From NCBI GenBank assembly GCA_963920705.1, contig OY987228.1, positions 18,980,565 to 19,044,564 of the forward strand: a stretch of 64,000 bases of DNA, written 5' to 3'. The notes below the pieces were generated by a model that saw only the letters and a program-made list of their open reading frames with translations, was not told where the DNA came from and did not search any database. The translations under genes and the position numbers were made by a program. Within the stretch, counting starts at the first letter, position 1, and each line of letters opens with the position of its first letter. The DNA is from Odiellus spinosus. Its lineage: Eukaryota; Arthropoda; Arachnida; Opiliones; Phalangiidae. Below are positions 58,524 to 64,000 of this stretch, piece after piece.

Positions 58524-61150
58524 AGAAGAAGATGAAAAGAAATTTGGGAGGGTAAAGAAAAGCTATGGCTTCCGAGCGCGCGGTGATGCACAGTTTCGTA
58601 ATCCCCTTTGCCGTTCGTAGAGGACGTTTTCTCGCGCCGCCTTAAGCTTATTTGCTTGCCGTTTGTTCCGCGGAAAAATGTTTTGGGAAATTGAATGTTT
58701 GACTTTTGATATTTTCTCATTCTCAACCACCACCGTCTTCAATCCCTTCTTACATAAGTTTATAACCTTTTCTTTGGAAGTTAGTCTGACTAGATGGTTT
58801 CATATAAGCTTACATATGAGCGGAAGTCGAAGAGTTGACCCGCACTACCGTGAAATCTGTATTCGTAACTGAATGCAGACTTTAACAACGATAATTACTT
58901 AATCACTATATACAGTCAAAGGTTGAAACCTTTGGCACATATACAACCTTTTTACGAGCCTGGCTATACTTAAAGCTTGATAAATTATGCATATTTAAAT
59001 TAATCAAGGATCAGTGTCACGTCTAAAATTGTTTTAGCCAATAATTATATGGACAATAAGTTTAATCTATGCTGATTTTAAAACTCCCTGCGGATAATTT
59101 TAACCAAATTTTATAAATCAATTCCTTAAAACACTCTGACACGATGCTTTTACGAGACGGTTCACAGACGCCCAAAGCCAAACAATTCTGTCACTACTCA
59201 TTTGAAGGGATCAAAACGCGAGATTCATGCTAAACAGTTTAAATAAATATGGCTGGAAGGATATGCGGAACAAGCACTCCGATTGACTTCGTACGCTTAG
59301 TTAGCGGTATTATTCCTAATACCAAGAGTATATTAGAACCCCATTGAAGAGGAGTTTAAATCCTCTTGTTTGACCGTACAACTCAGCGTATATGAACTTA
59401 TGAAGTCTATCCCAGGGTGGGTGCTTTGATAGTCAGATGAAAAATCATGTTCACGAGTTTTAACGTATAGGTAGTATGGACGTTACATACATGCATATAT
59501 CCAAAGAATATCTTTTATACTTCTGTTAACACTAATGAACGAAAACTGGCGAATTTATGTCGCGTAGTGACTAAGTAATTAATTTCACGAAGAGTTGACT
59601 ACGCACGAAAATCTAGGTAACTCGATATCACTTTGTTCGATAGCGAATTCCATACTGTGTTGCTCTCGAGCAAGAAACATCATCCTGAGAGCAAGTTTTA
59701 TATTCATCTGGGATAGTTGGAACAGTAAAGATTGCGGGATGCCATCTTTTAATATTACATTTCACACTGCTCGATGTTCTATACTAGGGCAAGATTTAAG
59801 CGACCTTCAGAGCACTCAGAGAGTGGTACAGTGGAATTCGTAAATTAGACTAAGTGTATCTAAGTACGAACTGTGCCACCTCTGGTGAAATATACTTCGA
59901 CTGTGTCAGAACTTTTATAGTTAAAAAACAAGTAAAAACTAATAATTCTACATTTCTTACTTATAAGAGCCAACCTTAAATTATTTTGCATAACCTAATC
60001 TTACCAGCTATCTCTCTTATAATATAGTAGCCAACCAGATGTTGGAGGAATTTACATATCCAAGCATGATATCCTTCAAAATCTTGATTACCTTGTTAAA
60101 TTTTCGTTAAAAAACTTATTTCAAACCGTTTGTTGATATTGTGTGACTTAATATTTAGCTTTGAAAGTTGGCTTTAAATTGCAAGTGTATAAAACTAAAA
60201 TATAAAACATATTTCTGCGCAATTGAATATACCAAAGTTGAGTGGATCAATATTTAATGTTAAACCTCTTAGTCTTAAGGAAATACTGGTCTTTGCCATC
60301 CGCATTCTTTTGAACTATATAATTAAGATTCGAATATATTAACAGCTGGTTTTGTGGACTTTATTAAGACAGTGATGTATCTTATTTCCTAGTCACCGAA
60401 AACCTTAACCAATCGCTAATAAATCTTCCGCGAGTCTCTATCCTTCCCAATTGTCTTTCCGTCGAAAACCAAAACGAATCGTTTTGTCACCGGACTCTAG
60501 GACTCTTTGGTTACCTTGTCGTGTTACCTTAAACGAAGTTTGGCATTTTGCGGATTTTGGGCTTTGAAAAAAAGGCATTTTATTTTCTTCTTACCCTTCC
60601 ACTTTTACTTCTTCTTCGTCTACTTCTTCTTCTTTCTTCTCGCAAAGAACACGGACGAAATCTAAACAAAAAGAGGGAATAAGACCATAGTATCCGACTC
60701 AGTATCGGTTACGACTCTTGTAACGAAACAACGTTTAGTTTTCCTTTTATTTTATTTTTATTTTTCATTCTTCTCATCTCCCATCTCCACAACCCGCGGA
60801 ACAAGTTTCATTTGAAGAATCCCAATAGTGGGCCATCTGACTTTCTCTTTTTTCCGAAAGAGTTTCTTGAACAAATAAAAAAAGAAGAAAAATGGTAGAA
60901 AATACCAGCAACTTTTCCAAGTCGATATTTTTAGCCGCCGTGTCTAAAAATCCGTTTGTGGATAGAATGCGAATAAAAACGATGCCAGTAAAGGTCTAAC
61001 TCCTTTAAATGGAGGATGCAATATGAGAATAAAGTTAATTTAAACTATTCTTTACACAAACATTAGGCAGGAATTAGCAATTAAACAATTGGCAATTTTC
61101 TTATTATACAATTAGACCAACGCTACTTGCGCGCAGAGGTTTTCTACGCA
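57690..61150. other. Unassigned stretch
   Basis: Contains a 45-base poly(A) followed by GAA units (58477-58535). An ATG at 58433 reads MATASANTFSSKEIL into that run, but nothing supports a gene. Confidence 0.45.
58477..58535. repeat. Poly(A) of 45 bases with GAA microsatellite
   Basis: An uninterrupted A run from 58477 to 58521, then GAAGAAGAAGATGAA. Length is prone to assembly error. Confidence 0.85.
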
Positions 61151-61158
61151 TTTTACTT

Positions 61159-61549
61159 TTAAGCCGTGTTCACACTCGAAACTTTGAAACCGTTTTCAAT
61201 CGTTTTGTAAAAGTTAAATTCTATAATTTCGGGGTCAACCGTGTAGATGTTCATAATACAATTAATATCTTAAATATCCGTTTTAATCCTTCCAAACGGT
61301 TTGAAGGCGCACTAGCATCTCTTAATCGATTTGAAACGGTAAAATCAAACCGATGTAGATTGTAGCTTCCTCTATCGGTTGTTGAAACCGAATCGGTACG
61401 AAACTCTTTCCCGAAACAGTGTCAAGAAATCGAATCAAATCGATTAGAGAAAAGACTGCTTCCCGTTCACACGACTCTAGTGAAACGTTTTAAATCGATT
61501 CCAAGGCCTAGTATGAACGCGGTTAAAGTGAATTGTGAACGCAGCTTAA
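61159..61549. mobile_element. TTAA-flanked MITE with GCYGYGTTCACA ends (391 bp)
   Basis: TTAAGCCGTGTTCACA at the left and TGTGAACGCAGCTTAA at the right. The interior is filled with AAACCG/CGGTTT motifs in both directions, like subterminal transposase sites. Confidence 0.65.
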
Positions 61550-62421
61550 GAGTTGGTCTTATCTTGTCCACGTACTTTTGTTCAAGATAAGTTGACGTAT
61601 TGTATAGAAAAGCGCGAAGACGTATTGGTACACAGTAAACTACTTAATTTTATAGGGTGACCCTGACCCGTAGCTAACCACCAACCAACGCACTAAGCGG
61701 ACGAAGAATGGGGTAAAAATCTTTGAATCTTTCGGGGGCGCGAGAAGAGTAAAAGAATCTGAATTCATCTTTCTTTCGAAAAAGGAAACCATTCATTTTA
61801 AACCTACTACACGTTGTATTCATCCAATCCCCGCGGATGAATTTATTCCATCATAGATCTTTTTCGGTATACTCGGGGCCGAAACCGATTCTTTTTCATT
61901 TAAACTTTAACAGATCCTTGATTCATTCGATCCATTTTCAGTCCCTCGCCACTTGGCTAGACTGTAGCCCGGTTTACGATCTCAGATAGAACCCATTGAC
62001 CATTGTTATAAACCGCTTCTTCAGTGACAATTTTACCGAATTCTAAGATTGCGATTACGTATATTCGCTACAGCCCCTAAAAAGATCCATTCGTTCATTC
62101 ATCGTATCATTATCCATTCTGCAAGCAACCTTTTTTTTTATTATTATTTTTACACCCTTAACGATAAGCTCGAAAACTAACCCTAAATTGCGACGCATTC
62201 CCATGGCCTTTAAAAAAATCACCGCTCAACCGTTTTTTATTTTTAATTTGAAATAATAAATTTTCATCTATACGCGAAGAAGTAATTAGTGAACAAAACC
62301 ATTTTTCTCTCGGGCTGGAAGTATTCAGTTAAAACTCATTGCGCGAGTACAATTAAGTAACCCAGTGATTATGTTGTACTTTGAAGAAATGGCGAGATGA
62401 ATCTTAAGTAATATTTGGTAT

Positions 62422-62784
62422 TTAAAGGCAGAATGAAGTTCGACAATGCCAGTTATATTCTATCAATTCCTTGTACTCAAAATGTTAACTTTCATGGAAA
62501 GTAGGCTTAACACGAATTAAAGTTTGGGTTGAAATCCATGCGTAGCCAATCAAAATTTCCCTTTGTATTCTATTCAGAAAAACCGGGAAGAAGCGCGGTT
62601 TTGCACGATATCGAAACTTTAAAAATTAAACCAGCTCGAAGTTTTGGACACACTTGCTAGTTTCATGTACGGGATTTTGAAATTTAAATTTTAAATTAAA
62701 TTAAAAATGGATTTATGATTTTTTTATTGAATTGGGAGTAGCCGCCAGAAAATTACTTTTTCTCAAACTTCGTTATCCCTTTAA
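62422..62784. mobile_element. TTAA-type MITE, family 5 (363 bp)
   Basis: TTAAAGGCAGAATGAAGTTC at the left, GAACTTCG-like right end (CAAACTTCGTTATCCCTTTAA) inverted, with TTAA on both sides. The ends match at about two of three positions, so it is older than the others. Confidence 0.5.
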
Positions 62785-63688
62785 TTATAAAATTATTTTA
62801 GCATTTAACATCATTTTCGTTTAACTTATTGAAATATCATTAAAAATTAAACATTACTGCTCTTAGCCGCGCGTAACAAAACCAAAGTTAATGTATACAC
62901 CTTATTGAATTTTGTAAGTTAACCCTTTTTAGAAAATTAGTCTAGCGAGAGAAGATAACGGGGTTCCAAAGAAAAGGATAGAGTAACTTACGTTGAACAA
63001 ACACAATTTGCAAAGATTTAAATAAAATAGCATTCATTATTCTCCATGGGTTTATTGCAAAACTTCGCCTTCTTCTTTCATACCTCCTTTGCTTTTATTT
63101 CAATCGCTTAGAATGATATAGAAAATTGAGTGAGGTCTGGGGAAGTGAGAGAGAAAGAGAGAGAGATGGGGAAGGGGTTCATTTCGATCTAGTTAAGTTT
63201 ACCCGTAGCAAACAATAGTCTTCTCGAATCTCTAATGATTTTTCGATCTTCCCTATATAGCCTTTTTGGGCTGTAGCTCGATTCTAAATTATTCCCCGCT
63301 TGGTTTGTCAGCCTCTCTCATTTCCTTGGCAACCAAAACGTGCCATAACGTTAGATTGCGGATAAAAGTGTCTCTTGGTTTTGAGAAAATCTTAAACCGT
63401 CCAATTAAAAATCACACTTCCCTTCTCCGGACTACAGATAGCCCGCTCTCCTTTTAAGTTTAACTTTTCCAACGCCTCGCTTTTAATCGAATTGAGCTCT
63501 TAATACTTTGATAAAACAATTCGAAATGAGATAGACGGAAGGCTTATATATTTAACGAATTCATTTATTTGTCAAAATACTATCTCACGGTTTTAATTTT
63601 TATCTTTTGAGAAGCCAAAACTAAAAAGGAACCTTTTTTTTTAAAGGGACACCAAAGGTTGATTATACCCTTATGTAATCGATATTGC

Positions 63689-64000
63689 CAGAAGCCGATG
63701 AAACCCTCCTTTGAAGTCTATTACTCCCGGGTCTTGTCAACCCCTCTCTGTATGGGTTTGTTTAAAAAAGCGCGATTCGTACGCCTCCTAACGGTAGATA
63801 TTTTCGGAGCGGGAGTTCGTCGAGCGAATATCTCTAGCAGCCTTGGAGTTCGTCCAAAAAACGTCGTCGTTTGTGGAGAGAGAGAATTTCCAATTTTCCG
63901 TAGACAGGGGGCATGAAGTAGGACCCCTCCGATCTCGTAAAATTGTGAATTTTACCCATACAGAGAGGAGCGCTATATGGAACATTAGAGTCGTAGACTT
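63689..64000 (+). mobile_element. 7-bp-TSD MITE, family A, copy 3 (cut by the window end)
   Basis: Starts CAGAAGCCGATGAAACCCTC, same orientation as copy 1 and nearly identical to it. The preceding seven bases ATATTGC (63682-63688) are the predicted duplication. The right end is beyond 64000. Confidence 0.88.

Noticed and set aside
58433-58620. Protein with a long poly-lysine run
   Set aside because: The lysines come from a 45-base poly(A) microsatellite; there is no support outside it.

Overview
The window is eukaryotic nuclear DNA, AT-rich, with spliced genes (GT-AG introns), AATAAA poly(A) signals and many transposon remnants. Gene content and compact introns suggest an invertebrate, probably an arthropod; the species cannot be named from this sequence. 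All protein calls come from reading spliced frames by eye and recognising families; no database search was run. LEFT PART (1-26,500), the gene-bearing half: the last exon of a SNAP-29-like SNARE (+, 377-543); two 3' exons of an unrecognised gene (-, 800-1731) converging on it; a complete GAS2-like CH/GAR cytoskeletal linker (+, five coding exons, 9426-16443, 753 aa, probable 5' UTR exon near 7184); a complete PRKRIP1 (+, 22211-23118, 216 aa); NDUFS4 of mitochondrial complex I (-, 23223-24201, 190 aa), tail to tail with PRKRIP1; and SSR2/TRAP-beta of the ER translocon (+, 25217-26443, 190 aa), head to head with NDUFS4. All splice phases in these four complete genes join without a frame break. 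RIGHT PART (26,500-64,000), repeat-rich: miniature inverted-repeat elements (MITEs), a THAP-domain exon split by a poly(A)-tailed SINE whose 5' end folds like the Alu domain of 7SL RNA, a direct duplication of about 0.83 kb with a CpG-rich core and a kept splice donor, a 147-150 bp satellite, and one likely real coding exon (47090-47165, + strand), a signal peptide followed by a splice donor. The region after it may be a long first intron. MOBILE DNA: two MITE systems dominate. The first has TTAA target sites and termini of the TTAAAGG type, like the T2 MITEs known from Xenopus; at least eight copies belong to four or more sequence families. The second comprises three families with different sequences but CA...TG termini and exactly 7-bp target duplications, at 26898, 42491 and 49953/53917/63689. 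One of these (53917-54254) sits inside a TTAA element whose empty site is visible at 43834-44267, giving a clear insertion order. The genes show no joint pathway; their common features are ordinary housekeeping roles (membrane fusion, cytoskeleton, splicing, respiration, ER translocation) and shared intergenic or 3' regions. No CRISPR, rRNA or complete tRNA was seen.
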